Of a stretch of 64,000 bases of DNA, positions 8,074 through 16,824 are shown one piece after another. Under the pieces are notes generated by a model. That model saw only the letters and a list, made by a program, of their open reading frames with translations, had not been told where the DNA came from and made no database searches. Location of the stretch: positions 3,472,001-3,536,000 of the forward strand of contig NZ_CP142208.1 in the NCBI RefSeq assembly GCF_036865545.1. Direction: 5' to 3'. Source of the stretch: Erwinia sp. E_sp_B01_1. GTDB taxonomy: Bacteria > Pseudomonadota > Gammaproteobacteria > Enterobacterales > Enterobacteriaceae. The translations under genes were made by a program, and so were the position numbers. Each line of letters opens with the position of its first letter. Position 1 is the first letter of the stretch.

Positions 8074-9156
8074 ATGAGCATTCAATTCCTCGGCATGATT
8101 GGTCATCGCCTTGCGTCTGAAATCATTCCTGCCAGCGGCCCGCTTTTTAACAAACAGTACATCGCAGATTTTGCCCGGGCTCATGAGCAGGCTGGTTTTG
8201 ATCGGGTGCTGGTGGGCTACTGGTCAGATCAACCGGACGGCTTTCTGGTCACGGCGCATGCGGCGGCTAACACCTCTACCCTGAAATTCCTGCTGGCACA
8301 TCGTCCGGGGTTTGTTTCTCCTACGCTTGCTGCCCGCAAGCTTGCCACGCTCGATCAGCTTACCGATGGCCGCCTGGCGGTGCATATCATCAGTGGCGGC
8401 AGCGATGTTGAGCAGCGACGCGACGGTGACTTTCTGAACAAGACGCAGCGCTATGAACGCACTGATGATTTCCTCAGCGTGTTGCGCCAGAGCCTCTCTT
8501 CGGACACTCCCTACGATCATCAGGGCGAGTACTATCAGGCCGAACAGGCATTCTCGGCGGTGAAACCCGTTCAGCGCACCCTGCCGGTCTATTTTGGCGG
8601 CTCCTCGCCAGAGGCCATTAGCGTCGCCGGGCGTCATGCTGATGTGTTCGCCCTGTGGGGAGAGCCACTGGCTGGTGCGGCAGAGACAGTCCGCACCGTT
8701 CGCGCTGAGGCCGCCAGACATGGTCGCCAGATAGGTTTTAATATCTCCTTCCGCCCGATCATCGCCGCCACTGAGAAAGAAGCGTGGGAGAAAGCCGAAC
8801 ATATTCGCGAGATTGCCCGCACAAAATTGGTTGAGTCCGGTCATGACTTCGGCTTGCCTAAACCTCAGAGCGTAGGGGCAGCGCGTTTACTGGCCGCCGC
8901 CAATGAGGGAGAACGCCTGGACAAATCCCTGTGGACCGGCATCGCTAAGCTGGTCGGTGGGGGCTACAACTCCACCTCACTGGTGGGGACACCGGATCAG
9001 GTCTCGGACGCTTTATTGAAGTATTACGATCTGGGCATTGAAAGCGTATTGATCCGGGGTTTTGATCCGCTGAACGATGCGCTGGAGTATGGCAAAGAGC
9101 TGATCCCGCTGACGCGTGAGAAAGTGGCTTCCCGCAAGATCGCAAGGAGTGCCTGA
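8074..9156 (+). CDS. SsuD-type FMNH2-dependent alkanesulfonate monooxygenase
   Basis: A 360-residue luciferase-like monooxygenase related to SsuD, which releases sulfite from alkanesulfonates using FMNH2 and oxygen. I choose ATG 8074 because GGAGAGA lies just upstream and the frame before it shows no homology. Family landmarks: FDRVLVGYWSDQPDGFLVTAHAAANTSTLKFLLAHRPGFVSPTLAARKLATLDQLTDGR, HIISGGSDVEQRRDGDF, and PVYFGGSSPEAISVAGRHADVFALWGEP. Its stop codon overlaps the next ATG (TGATG), so translation is coupled to the following binding protein. It could act on a substrate other than alkanesulfonates; no SsuE-type reductase is present in the block. Confidence 0.87.
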   Translation: MSIQFLGMIGHRLASEIIPASGPLFNKQYIADFARAHEQAGFDRVLVGYWSDQPDGFLVTAHAAANTSTLKFLLAHRPGFVSPTLAARKLATLDQLTDGRLAVHIISGGSDVEQRRDGDFLNKTQRYERTDDFLSVLRQSLSSDTPYDHQGEYYQAEQAFSAVKPVQRTLPVYFGGSSPEAISVAGRHADVFALWGEPLAGAAETVRTVRAEAARHGRQIGFNISFRPIIAATEKEAWEKAEHIREIARTKLVESGHDFGLPKPQSVGAARLLAAANEGERLDKSLWTGIAKLVGGGYNSTSLVGTPDQVSDALLKYYDLGIESVLIRGFDPLNDALEYGKELIPLTREKVASRKIARSA

Positions 9157-10133
9157 TGCGGTTTTCACTTTTACTGGCCGTGATGCTGTCGGCCATCGCC
9201 ACCTCTGCGCTGGCAGCAGACAAAGTGACGTTGCGATTAGGTGATGTAAAGGGCGACCGTTTTATCTCATTGCGTGAGTCAGGCCAGCTGAAAGACCTGC
9301 CTTACGATCTGAAGCTGACCTCCTTTGAATCAGGTGCGCCAGTGCAGGAAGCGCTGAATGCCGGTGCGCTGGATGTCGGATTTACCGGCGACCTGCCCTT
9401 TCTGTTTGTTTACGCGGCAGGCGCACCGGTTAAGGCTGTGGGCGCCTGGCAGAACAACCCGGACAGTATTGCGTTGTTGACCCGTGCGGATACCGGTATT
9501 CACAGCCTGAAAGATTTGAAGGGCAAGCAGATTGCGGTGAACCGGGGCGGCTGGGGACATTATCTGATCCTTGGCCTGCTGGATCGGGCAGGACTGAAAC
9601 CTTCCGATGTGACGCTGCGTTTTCTGGGGCCGGTTGATGGCCGCGCCGCGCTCGCCAGCCATTCCGTTGATGCCTGGGCGACCTGGGAACCTTATGTCTC
9701 TTCTGCGCTGGTGGTGGATCAGGATGTGCTGGTGCCTCAGGGCGGCGGCAAAGCGATCCTCTCTGGCTACTCCTATTCTCTGGCGCGTGAAGAAGCGCTG
9801 AAAGATCCGGCTAAACGTGAAGCGATTGCCGATCTCCAGGCCCGCCTGGCAAAGGCACAAATCTGGGCACAGCAGCATCCTGAGCAGTTTGCCAAAGCCC
9901 TCTCTGGTTCGCTCGGCATGCCGGAAAAAATCACTCAACGCTGGATAGCCAGCGCACAGATCCAACCGGTGGAATTCACTCCGAAACTGGCCGATGCGCT
10001 ACAGCAGTCCGCAGATTTTTTCTACAAAAATCATGTACTGCCAAAGTCGGTCGATGTTCACAAAGCCTTTGACTACAGCCTGGCAAATCAGGCCAATCAG
10101 GTGGCTCTCAGCGAGGGAAAAGCCCATGAGTGA
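9156..10133 (+). CDS. SsuA-like sulfonate-binding protein (second copy)
   Basis: A second periplasmic binding protein of the SsuA family, 325 residues, clearly diverged from the one at 6919. Signal peptide: MRFSLLLAVMLSAIATSALA, cleaved before ADKVTLRLGD. Family motifs are SGAPVQEALNAGALDVGFTGDLPFLFVYAAGAP, LKDLKGKQIAVNRGGWGHYLILGLLDRAG and VDAWATWEPYV. It is translationally coupled to the SsuD-type gene upstream and overlaps the dioxygenase gene by 8 bases. As with the first copy, no dedicated permease or ATPase gene is present. Confidence 0.87.
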   Translation: MRFSLLLAVMLSAIATSALAADKVTLRLGDVKGDRFISLRESGQLKDLPYDLKLTSFESGAPVQEALNAGALDVGFTGDLPFLFVYAAGAPVKAVGAWQNNPDSIALLTRADTGIHSLKDLKGKQIAVNRGGWGHYLILGLLDRAGLKPSDVTLRFLGPVDGRAALASHSVDAWATWEPYVSSALVVDQDVLVPQGGGKAILSGYSYSLAREEALKDPAKREAIADLQARLAKAQIWAQQHPEQFAKALSGSLGMPEKITQRWIASAQIQPVEFTPKLADALQQSADFFYKNHVLPKSVDVHKAFDYSLANQANQVALSEGKAHE

Positions 10134-10716
10134 AATACAGCACCATCGCCTGCGCCATTTCGTCGGTGAGCTGGCAGGTTTGCTGCACAGTCAGCCCCCT
10201 GAGGCTGAAATTCTCAGCCGTGGCAGCCTGTTGTTGCAGGAACTGATCCGGCATGACGACTGGCTGCCCGACGAGTTTGCCCAGCCTGACCCGGCACGCT
10301 ATCAGCAATATCTGCTGCATGCCGATGCCCGGCAGCAATTCTCGGTAGTGAGCTTTGTCTGGGGGCCGGGACAGTCTACTCCGGTTCACGATCACCGTGT
10401 CTGGGGGCTGATAGGGATGCTGCGGGGCGCAGAAGTTTCACAAAACTACCGGCTTGATACGGGTATTTTGCAGCCAGAAGGCGACCCCATCCGGCTTGAC
10501 CCCGGCACCGTTGAGGCTGTTTCTCCTCAGGTCGGGGATATTCACCGGGTCAGCAATGCCTTTAGCGACCAGACCTCAATCAGTATTCATGTTTATGGTG
10601 GGAATATCGGTGCAGTCAGGCGCGCAGTCTACAGCGAAACTGGCGAAGAAAAACCGTTTATCTCCGGCTATAACAACGCATTTTTACCCAACATCTGGGA
10701 TCTCTCACATGGTTAA
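10126..10716 (+). CDS. Cysteine dioxygenase-family thiol dioxygenase
   Basis: A 196-residue cupin of the cysteine dioxygenase family, non-haem iron enzymes that oxidise a thiol to a sulfinate using oxygen. The ATG at 10126 overlaps the preceding gene by 8 bases. The cupin metal motif HDHRVWGLIGMLRGAE supplies two iron-ligand histidines, and a later histidine in VGDIHRVSNAF supplies the third. The pattern fits both cysteine dioxygenase and the related 3-mercaptopropionate dioxygenase; sequence reading alone does not decide. In this operon a sulfinate-forming enzyme followed by a rhodanese suggests processing of a thiol released from an imported organosulfur compound (inference). Confidence 0.82.
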   Translation: MSEIQHHRLRHFVGELAGLLHSQPPEAEILSRGSLLLQELIRHDDWLPDEFAQPDPARYQQYLLHADARQQFSVVSFVWGPGQSTPVHDHRVWGLIGMLRGAEVSQNYRLDTGILQPEGDPIRLDPGTVEAVSPQVGDIHRVSNAFSDQTSISIHVYGGNIGAVRRAVYSETGEEKPFISGYNNAFLPNIWDLSHG

Positions 10717-12340
10717 TCATACCCACAGCCGTCGCTATGGTGACATCCGCCAGGCGCTGTTACAGCAGCAGGAACTGGCACTGATAGATGTGCGCGAAGA
10801 AGCAGCCTATGCCGAAGGTCATCCGCTGTTTGCGGTGAACATTCCGCTTTCAAAACTGGAAATAGAAATTCTTAACCGGGTTCCCCGTTTCGATACGGCC
10901 GTGACTCTTTATGATAACGGTGAGGGTCTGGCTGCACTTGCCGCCGGGCGTTTAAAAACGTTGGGGTATTCGGACGTGGCACTTCTTGAAGGGGGGCTGG
11001 AGGGGTGGCAGCAAGCCGGAGGCGAGCTGTTTATCGATGTAAATTCGCCGGGCAAGGCTTTTGGTGAGCTGGTGGAGAGCCGTGCCCATACGCCCTCCTT
11101 ACCGGCGGAAGAAGTCCGGGCGCTGTTGAAAAGTGGCGAGCCAGTGGTGGTGCTGGACAGCCGGCGGTTTGATGAATATCAGACCATGAGTATTCCTGGC
11201 GGAATCAGCGTACCTGGCGCAGAACTGGTGCTGCGGGTGCGTGATTTAGTCCCCTCGCCCACCACTACAGTGATTGTTAACTGCGCAGGCAGAACCCGCA
11301 GCATCATCGGTACGCAGTCGCTGGTGAATGCCGGGATCCGTAATCCCGTTTATGCGTTGAGAAACGGCACCATCGGCTGGACGCTGGCCGGGCTTGAGCT
11401 GGAGCATGGGCAATCCCGTCGCTATGTTGAAAGCAGTGAAACGGCAAAAATTCAGGCCGCACGCAGCGCCCGTAATGTGGCTGACCGGGCCGGTGTTAAG
11501 CGCGTTACGCTGGCGCAGTTGCAGAAGGAATATCTGGAGCACACGGTCTATCTTTTCGACGTGCGTGAGCAGGATGAGTATGTCGCCGGGCATCTTCCGG
11601 GTGCACGCCATGTGCCTGGCGGGCAACTGGTACAGGAGACGGACCATTACGCCAGCGTGCGTGGAGCACGCATCGTACTGGTGGATAATGACGGCGCGCG
11701 GGCCAATATGAGCGCCTCCTGGCTGGCACAGATGGGATGGCATGTCTCGGTGCTGGACGATCTTAACGAACGTGATTTCAGTGAAAAAGGCCCCTGGGTC
11801 GCGAGAGTCCCTGAACTGCCAGAGCTTGAGAGCGTTTCACCAGATCAGCTAGCAGAGTGGCTTAACGGTGACGATGTGCAGGTACTGGATTTCACGACCA
11901 GCGCCAATTACGTTGCCGGCCACATTCCCGGTGCGGCCTGGCTTCAGCGCAGTTTGCTGTCGCTGGAAGGAAAATATGCGCTGCCGGAAGCACAACATTA
12001 TGTGGTGACCTGCGGCAGTAGCCTGCTGGCCCGCTACGCTGTGGCTGAACTGCGGGAACTCACCGGAAAACCGGTCAGCGTCCTGAAGGGGGGTAACGCC
12101 GCATGGAGAGCCGCGGGATTACCTGTGGCCCAGGGAGAGAGCCTGCTTTTGCAGCCGAGAAACGATCGCTATCGCCGTCCTTATGAAGGAACAGATAACT
12201 CACCCGAAGCGATGCAGGCCTATCTCGACTGGGAATTTGGTCTGATTGCGCAGTTGGATCGCGACGGAACCCACGGATTCAGGGTGCTGGAGCTGGAAAC
12301 AACGAAATATGATGCGGAGGCAGAAATCAGAGCGAGATAA
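10709..12340 (+). CDS. Four-domain rhodanese (sulfurtransferase)
   Basis: A 543-residue cytoplasmic protein made of four rhodanese domains in a row, at about residues 5-105, 125-235, 265-365 and 375-480. Each has the ALIDVREEAAYAEGH-like or YLFDVREQDEYVAGHLPGA-like front strand. Active-site loops: domain 1 YDNGEG (no Cys), domain 2 CAGRTRS (Cys present), domain 3 VDNDGA (no Cys), domain 4 CGSSLL (Cys present). Rhodaneses carry persulfide sulfur or transfer sulfane sulfur. The ATG at 10709 overlaps the dioxygenase gene by 8 bases and is preferred over upstream in-frame starts inside that gene. The last 60 residues form a non-rhodanese tail. It is the last gene of the operon. Confidence 0.88.
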   Translation: MVNHTHSRRYGDIRQALLQQQELALIDVREEAAYAEGHPLFAVNIPLSKLEIEILNRVPRFDTAVTLYDNGEGLAALAAGRLKTLGYSDVALLEGGLEGWQQAGGELFIDVNSPGKAFGELVESRAHTPSLPAEEVRALLKSGEPVVVLDSRRFDEYQTMSIPGGISVPGAELVLRVRDLVPSPTTTVIVNCAGRTRSIIGTQSLVNAGIRNPVYALRNGTIGWTLAGLELEHGQSRRYVESSETAKIQAARSARNVADRAGVKRVTLAQLQKEYLEHTVYLFDVREQDEYVAGHLPGARHVPGGQLVQETDHYASVRGARIVLVDNDGARANMSASWLAQMGWHVSVLDDLNERDFSEKGPWVARVPELPELESVSPDQLAEWLNGDDVQVLDFTTSANYVAGHIPGAAWLQRSLLSLEGKYALPEAQHYVVTCGSSLLARYAVAELRELTGKPVSVLKGGNAAWRAAGLPVAQGESLLLQPRNDRYRRPYEGTDNSPEAMQAYLDWEFGLIAQLDRDGTHGFRVLELETTKYDAEAEIRAR

Positions 12341-12386
12341 TAAAAGCAGATATTGAACAGGGATGTTCTGAAGTGAGTAGATTGAT

Positions 12387-12462
<76 letters not shown>

Positions 12463-12508
12463 ACTACATTCAATCTGTTAACCGGTGCCAAATCTGCTGG
12501 TGTAGATT

Positions 12509-12584
<76 letters not shown>

Positions 12585-13012
12585 AAACCGGATAACCTCG
12601 TTGGACAACCATGTCGTCTCAACGGCGGGGATGATATGAAACAGCGCTGATGGTGTCAACGGCAAATTGCCATTATGTGGTTGATCGCTGAAAAAGCCGT
12701 CAACCTGCTTAATAAACACCTTGTTGACGTCCGGTTTACCCAGCAGAAATCGCCGCCAAATATACCCTCAGGGCCACAATATAATGCAGAGAGTGCAATT
12801 TCCTGCTGTTCTTTCTGCAGTCACTGTTTTGCTCAGCCAATCATGTAAACAACGCGTTAATTAGCCACCTAATTGTTCTTGTTTTTGTTAATTTCTCGTG
12901 CAAAACTGCCCGCGCTTTCGAAGACCGGACCCCTTTCAGCGCTGGATGCGCGCGTTTCCCGACGCGGCGGATCCGGCCATATTTCCTTAACTACACCAGA
13001 CTCAGAGCTATT
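12585..13012. promoter_or_regulatory. Intergenic region upstream of the FNT channel gene and of the tRNA-Ala pair
   Basis: About 430 bases holding the leftward tRNA-Ala promoter and the rightward promoter of the FNT gene. Reading leftward, TTGACA-like and TATCAT-like hexamers occur close to the tRNA. No additional gene was recognised; short frames here lack ribosome sites. Confidence 0.4.
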
Positions 13013-13795
13013 ATGTCCTTGCATTCACCTAAAGAAATCGCAGCGGTTGCTATTCAATCCGGCGTGGCTAAAAGCCATTCTTCCGTCTCCACTTTACTGA
13101 TCCTTGGCTTCCTGGCCGGCGCATTTATTGCCCTGGGCTTCCTGCTGGATATCCATGTCATTAACTCCCTGCCTGCTGAATGGGGTTCGTTCAGCGGTTT
13201 GTTGGGTGCGGCAGTATTCCCTGTGGGGATTATCCTGACCGTGCTGGCCGGTGGGGAACTGCTGACGGGCAACATGATGACCATGCCTGTGGCGTGGTTT
13301 GCGCGTCAGATCAGCGGTTACAGCGTGCTGCGTAACTGGTTCTGGGTCACTATTGCCAACTTCATTGGCAGCATCGCCGTGGCCTGGTTCTTTGGCCATA
13401 TGCTGGGCATGACCGAAGGCGACTACCTGAAGAAGACCGTCGCTATTGCTACCGCTAAGGTTAATGCCGATTTCACCCATGCTTTTATCTCCGGCATCGG
13501 CTGTAACTGGCTGGTCTGCCTGGCAACCTGGCTGGCATTTGCCAGTAAAGATGTGGTCGGCAAAATCTTTGGTATGTGGTTCCCGGTTATGGCCTTTGTG
13601 GCGATCGGTTTCCAGCACGTGGTAGCCAATATGTTTATTGTCCCTGCGGCCATTTTTGCCGGTCAGCTGAGCTGGATTGAGTACCTGCCTAACTTTGTTG
13701 CCGTGTTCCTTGGCAATACGGTGGGAGGTGCTGTGTTTGTAGGCCTCGCTTATTACATGGCTTACCGCCCACAAACCGAATCTGCCAAAGCTTAA
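13013..13795 (+). CDS. Formate/nitrite transporter (FNT) family channel
   Basis: A 260-residue inner-membrane protein with six hydrophobic segments, the fold of FocA/NirC pentameric channels for small monovalent anions such as formate, nitrite or hydrosulfide. Family landmarks are the P-loop-like region GGELLTGNMMTMPVAWF, the second half-site GIGCNWLVCLATWLAF, and FQHVVANMFIVPAAI (compare EHSVANMT in NirC). It is too divergent from FocA and NirC for me to assign the anion. It sits alone between the tRNA-Ala pair and yfeC. A 7-bp hairpin without T-run (13813-13835) follows the stop. Confidence 0.85.
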   Translation: MSLHSPKEIAAVAIQSGVAKSHSSVSTLLILGFLAGAFIALGFLLDIHVINSLPAEWGSFSGLLGAAVFPVGIILTVLAGGELLTGNMMTMPVAWFARQISGYSVLRNWFWVTIANFIGSIAVAWFFGHMLGMTEGDYLKKTVAIATAKVNADFTHAFISGIGCNWLVCLATWLAFASKDVVGKIFGMWFPVMAFVAIGFQHVVANMFIVPAAIFAGQLSWIEYLPNFVAVFLGNTVGGAVFVGLAYYMAYRPQTESAKA

Positions 13796-14045
13796 GACTC
13801 TACGGATTTTTTCCCTCTGTCCCTGTGGCAGAGGGTGCCTCCTTTCCCGCCCTGCTCCCAGCCTGGAACATCACGATTTCTGATTTTAAGCGGGCCGATC
13901 GTGGAAGCTTAATTCTGCATAACGCTTCTCATTTCAGGCAATGGCGGCTTATTCCCCTTTCTATTACCGGTTCCCGTTAGTTGTTCACGCATCAGAATCC
14001 TGTAATATATTGACCCAATCTAACCACGCAAAGAGGAATTGCAGA

Positions 14046-14405
14046 ATGAAAAAGGAATGGTTAACACCTGAAGAGCTGGCCAGAGACACAGGTTTCAGTC
14101 GGCAGACCATCAACAAATGGGTGAAAAAAGAAGCGTGGACCACCAAGCCGAAGCCCGGTGTACAAGGCGGTAAGGCCCGGATGATCCATGTGGATGAGCG
14201 CGTCAAAGCCTTCCTCAAGTCAACCCGACATGCCGCTGAACCTACGGCAACGTATCGTGTTCCCCCGAACTCTCTCTTTTCTCTGCTGATGACATCAATG
14301 CAACAGATGAATAACGATGAGCAGGATCAGCTTTACGCGATGCTGTTACGTGAAGGGATACAAGGTGTCCTGCGCCGACTGGATATCAGCTCCAGTCAGG
14401 CATAA
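14046..14405 (+). CDS. yfeC: YfeC-like DNA-binding protein (DUF1323)
   Basis: A 119-residue protein with an N-terminal winged helix-turn-helix resembling the MuA/excisionase type (LTPEELARDTGFSRQTINKWVKKEAW), then the family hallmark TKPKPGVQGGKARMIHVDERVKAF. A C-terminal helical region (LYAMLLREGIQGVLRRLDI) probably mediates dimerisation. The ATG at 14046 follows AGAGGA. In E. coli yfeC and its paralogue yfeD sit beside gltX; only one copy is present here. The regulatory target is unknown. A bidirectional terminator separates it from gltX. Confidence 0.88.
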   Translation: MKKEWLTPEELARDTGFSRQTINKWVKKEAWTTKPKPGVQGGKARMIHVDERVKAFLKSTRHAAEPTATYRVPPNSLFSLLMTSMQQMNNDEQDQLYAMLLREGIQGVLRRLDISSSQA

Positions 14406-14432
14406 AAAAACCGGCCGCTGGCCGGTTTTTTG
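14404..14432. terminator. Bidirectional terminator between yfeC and gltX
   Basis: AAAAAAACCGGCC-GCT-GGCCGGTTTTTT: a 7-bp GC stem between A-run and T-run; works for both convergent genes. Confidence 0.92.
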
Positions 14433-14448
14433 TCATCAGGAGCGAGGA

Positions 14449-15864
14449 TTACTGCTGGGCTTCACGCTCTGCAATATAACCCAGCGCCTGGTCGATACGA
14501 GCCACAGAACGGGATTTGCCAATGGCCTGAACGGTCACGTCCAGTGCAGGTGACTGACCCGCGCCGGTCACGGCAACGCGCAGTGGCATACCTACCTTGC
14601 CCATACCCACTTCCAGCTCATCGGCAGTTGCCTGAATAGCCTGATGCACGCTCTCTGCCGTCCAGTCAGTCAGGGCGGCCAGTTTGTCTCGCACCACTTC
14701 CAGCGGCTGGCGGGCAACCGGACGCAGATGCTTTTTCGCCGCATCCGCATCGAACTCAGCAAAATCTTCATAGAAGTAACGGCAGGAAGCCGCCATCTCT
14801 TTCAGCGTTTTGCAGCGCTCGCCTAACAGTTTCACCAGCTGAGCCAGTTCCGGACCGGTGCGGGTATCAATGTTTTCCTGCTCGATATGCCATTGCAGGT
14901 GCGTTGCCACATATTCCGGGGCCAGCGTGGTGATGTAATGATGATTCAGCCACTGCAGCTTCTCGGTGTTAAAGGCGCTGGCAGATTTGTTAACGGCAGC
15001 CAGATCGAACAGTTTCTTCATCTCATCAATAGAGAAGATCTCCTGATCGCCATGGGACCAGCCCAGACGCACCAGGTAGTTCAGCAGCGCTTCCGGCAGA
15101 TAGCCATCATCACGGTACTGCATAACGCCTACTGCACCGTGGCGTTTAGAGAGTTTTTTACCGTCGTCACCCAGGATCATCGATACATGGGCATACACAG
15201 GCACGTGAGCGCCAATCGCTTTCAGAATGTTGATCTGACGCGGGGTATTATTGATGTGGTCTTCACCACGGATTACGTGGGTGATTTCCATATCCCAGTC
15301 GTCGATCACTACGCAGAAGTTATAGGTCGGCGCGCCGTCGGTACGGCGAATGATCAGATCGTCCAGTTCCTGATTGCTGAATTCAATCGGCCCGCGGATC
15401 TGGTCATCAAAGATCACCGATCCCTCAAGCGGATTACGGAAACGCACCACACAAGGTTCATCATCAGCATGATGTTCGTGGCTGTCGCGGCAATGACCGT
15501 CATAACGTGGCTTTTCATGATTTTCCATCTGCTTTTCACGCAGCGCATCCAGGCGCTCTCTGGAGCAGTAGCATTTATAGGCCGTACCCGCTTCCAGCAT
15601 CTGGTCGATCACGGCGTTATAGCGATCAAAACGTTTGGTCTGGTAATACGGGCCTTCATCCCAGTCGAGGTTCAGCCAGTTCATGCCATCCATAATCGCG
15701 TCGATAGCCTGCTGCGTTGAGCGTTCGAGATCGGTATCTTCGATGCGCAGCACAAACTCGCCCTCCTGATGGCGGGCAAACAGCCAGGAATAAAGCGCGG
15801 TACGAGCGCCGCCAACATGCAGGTAGCCAGTAGGGCTGGGAGCGAAGCGAGTTTTGATTTTCAT
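14449..15864 (-). CDS. gltX: Glutamate--tRNA ligase
   Basis: Cytosolic class I aminoacyl-tRNA synthetase charging tRNA-Glu, essential. It has 471 residues, the same as E. coli GltX, when the start is taken at ATG 15864 ([19 protein letters not shown]). A longer frame upstream lacks homology. The HIGH-type motif is PTGYLHVGG and the KMSKS-type motif is KLSKRHG. A Cys-rich zinc-binding stretch ([15 protein letters not shown] ... [14 protein letters not shown]) is present as in E. coli. The tRNA-Val/tRNA-Lys operon is divergent from it, as in E. coli. Confidence 0.98.
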   Translation of the reverse strand: MKIKTRFAPSPTGYLHVGGARTALYSWLFARHQEGEFVLRIEDTDLERSTQQAIDAIMDGMNWLNLDWDEGPYYQTKRFDRYNAVIDQMLEAGTAYKCYCSRERLDALREKQMENHEKPRYDGHCRDSHEHHADDEPCVVRFRNPLEGSVIFDDQIRGPIEFSNQELDDLIIRRTDGAPTYNFCVVIDDWDMEITHVIRGEDHINNTPRQINILKAIGAHVPVYAHVSMILGDDGKKLSKRHGAVGVMQYRDDGYLPEALLNYLVRLGWSHGDQEIFSIDEMKKLFDLAAVNKSASAFNTEKLQWLNHHYITTLAPEYVATHLQWHIEQENIDTRTGPELAQLVKLLGERCKTLKEMAASCRYFYEDFAEFDADAAKKHLRPVARQPLEVVRDKLAALTDWTAESVHQAIQATADELEVGMGKVGMPLRVAVTGAGQSPALDVTVQAIGKSRSVARIDQALGYIAEREAQQ

Positions 15865-16092
15865 TAACAGCTGCCTTATTACGCTATCAAATCCGGCCAT
15901 TGCCGGGTGAGGTCTGAAGAGACCAACAGAAAGTGGGCAACATTCTATCATCTGAGGGCGATTCCTCAACGGCATTCCCACGTCGCTCAGAGGCCTTTGC
16001 CGGAAAAGTCAGCGCCCCGGAAGGTTTTTTGTCTAAAAGGCCAACATCTTGATTAATTTTAAGACGAACGCACATTTTCGTTTTAAAAAGCG

Positions 16093-16120
16093 TTGACTCA
16101 TTTCCCGCGATCCCTATAAT
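16093..16120 (+). promoter_or_regulatory. Promoter of the valine/lysine tRNA operon
   Basis: TTGACT (-35) and TATAAT (-10) separated by 16 bases, followed by a GC-rich discriminator (GCGACTCC) typical of stringently controlled stable RNA promoters. The first tRNA starts 17 bases after the -10 element. Confidence 0.9.
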
Positions 16121-16137
16121 GCGACTCCACACAGCGG

Positions 16138-16213
16138 GGGTGATTAGCTCAGTTGGTAGAGCATCTCCTTTACACGGAGGGGGTCGGCGGTTCGAGCCCG
16201 TCATCACCCACCA
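16138..16213 (+). tRNA. tRNA-Val(TAC), copy 1
   Basis: 76 bases with CCA encoded; anticodon stem CTCCT/GGGAG-type pairing around TTTACAC, anticodon TAC; T-loop GTTCGAGCC. Corresponds to the valU-valX-valY group of E. coli. Confidence 0.97.
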
Positions 16214-16259
16214 CTCTAAACGGTGGCTCCGCAGTGGGAAGTAAGACAGACTCAGAGAT

Positions 16260-16335
16260 GGGTGATTAGCTCAGTTGGTAGAGCATCTCCTTTACACGGA
16301 GGGGGTCGGCGGTTCGAGCCCGTCATCACCCACCA
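16260..16335 (+). tRNA. tRNA-Val(TAC), copy 2
   Basis: Identical to copy 1; the spacer between copies 1 and 2 is 46 bases. Confidence 0.97.
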
Positions 16336-16365
16336 TCTCAGAGAATTGTTGTGAAGTACCGAAGT

Positions 16366-16441
16366 GGGTGATTAGCTCAGTTGGTAGAGCATCTCCTTTA
16401 CACGGAGGGGGTCGGCGGTTCGAGCCCGTCATCACCCACCA
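16366..16441 (+). tRNA. tRNA-Val(TAC), copy 3
   Basis: Identical to copies 1 and 2; only 4 bases separate its CCA from the following tRNA-Lys. Confidence 0.97.
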
Positions 16442-16445
16442 CTTC

Positions 16446-16521
16446 GGGTCGTTAGCTCAGTTGGTAGAGCAGTTGACTTTTAATCAATTGGTCGCAGGTT
16501 CGAATCCTGCACGACCCACCA
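16446..16521 (+). tRNA. tRNA-Lys(TTT)
   Basis: 76 bases with CCA encoded; anticodon loop ACTTTTAAT with anticodon TTT; T-loop GTTCGAATC. It is the lysV equivalent that closes the operon. Its last 18 bases are repeated 158 bases downstream. Confidence 0.97.
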
Positions 16522-16529
16522 ATGTTAAG

Positions 16530-16553
16530 AAGGCGCCCTAAAGGCGCCTTTTT
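16530..16553 (+). terminator. Terminator after tRNA-Lys (copy 1)
   Basis: AAGGCGCC-CTAAA-GGCGCCTTTTT; a 7-8 bp stem and T-run beginning 9 bases after the tRNA. Confidence 0.9.
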
Positions 16554-16687
16554 GCTATGCGCAATTTGTGAAGGATTTGAACCTGCAGCAGGTTCGGGTC
16601 GAACGAAGTGAGACAGCGTTGCCAGAAGCAACGACCCGTCAGGGCGAGGCATTGCCGGGTTATCCTGCACGACCCACCAATGTTAAG

Positions 16688-16711
16688 AAGGCGCCCTAAA
16701 GGCGCCTTTTT
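16688..16711 (+). terminator. Terminator in repeat copy 2
   Basis: Same sequence as the first terminator, carried by the second repeat unit, so the tRNA operon ends in two identical terminators. Confidence 0.85.
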
Positions 16712-16824
16712 GCTATGCGCAATTTGTGAAGGATTTGAACCTGCAGCAGGTTCGGATTTAAACCTTCTTCTGCCCTGCCCCTTCTCTTTTCGATTTCTTA
16801 TCACTTCTTTTACGCTTTTTATCG

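Larger units (their letters stand above)
16504..16755 (+). repeat. Tandem repeat seeded by the tRNA-Lys 3' end (rtT-like)
   Basis: A 94-base unit, 16504-16597, recurs exactly at 16662-16755 (period 158). Each copy contains the last 18 bases of the tRNA-Lys gene including CCA, then a terminator and 50 further bases. The 64 bases between the copies are unique. The design matches the rtT repeats after tyrT of E. coli, where a 178-base unit also begins with the tRNA 3' end. No integrase gene lies nearby, which argues against an attachment-site scar. Confidence 0.85.

Noticed and set aside
16598..16661. The direct repeats around the tRNA-Lys 3' end as attachment sites of an integrated element
   Set aside because: Only 64 bases lie between the copies, no integrase or phage gene is near, and the repeat extends 76 bases beyond the tRNA.
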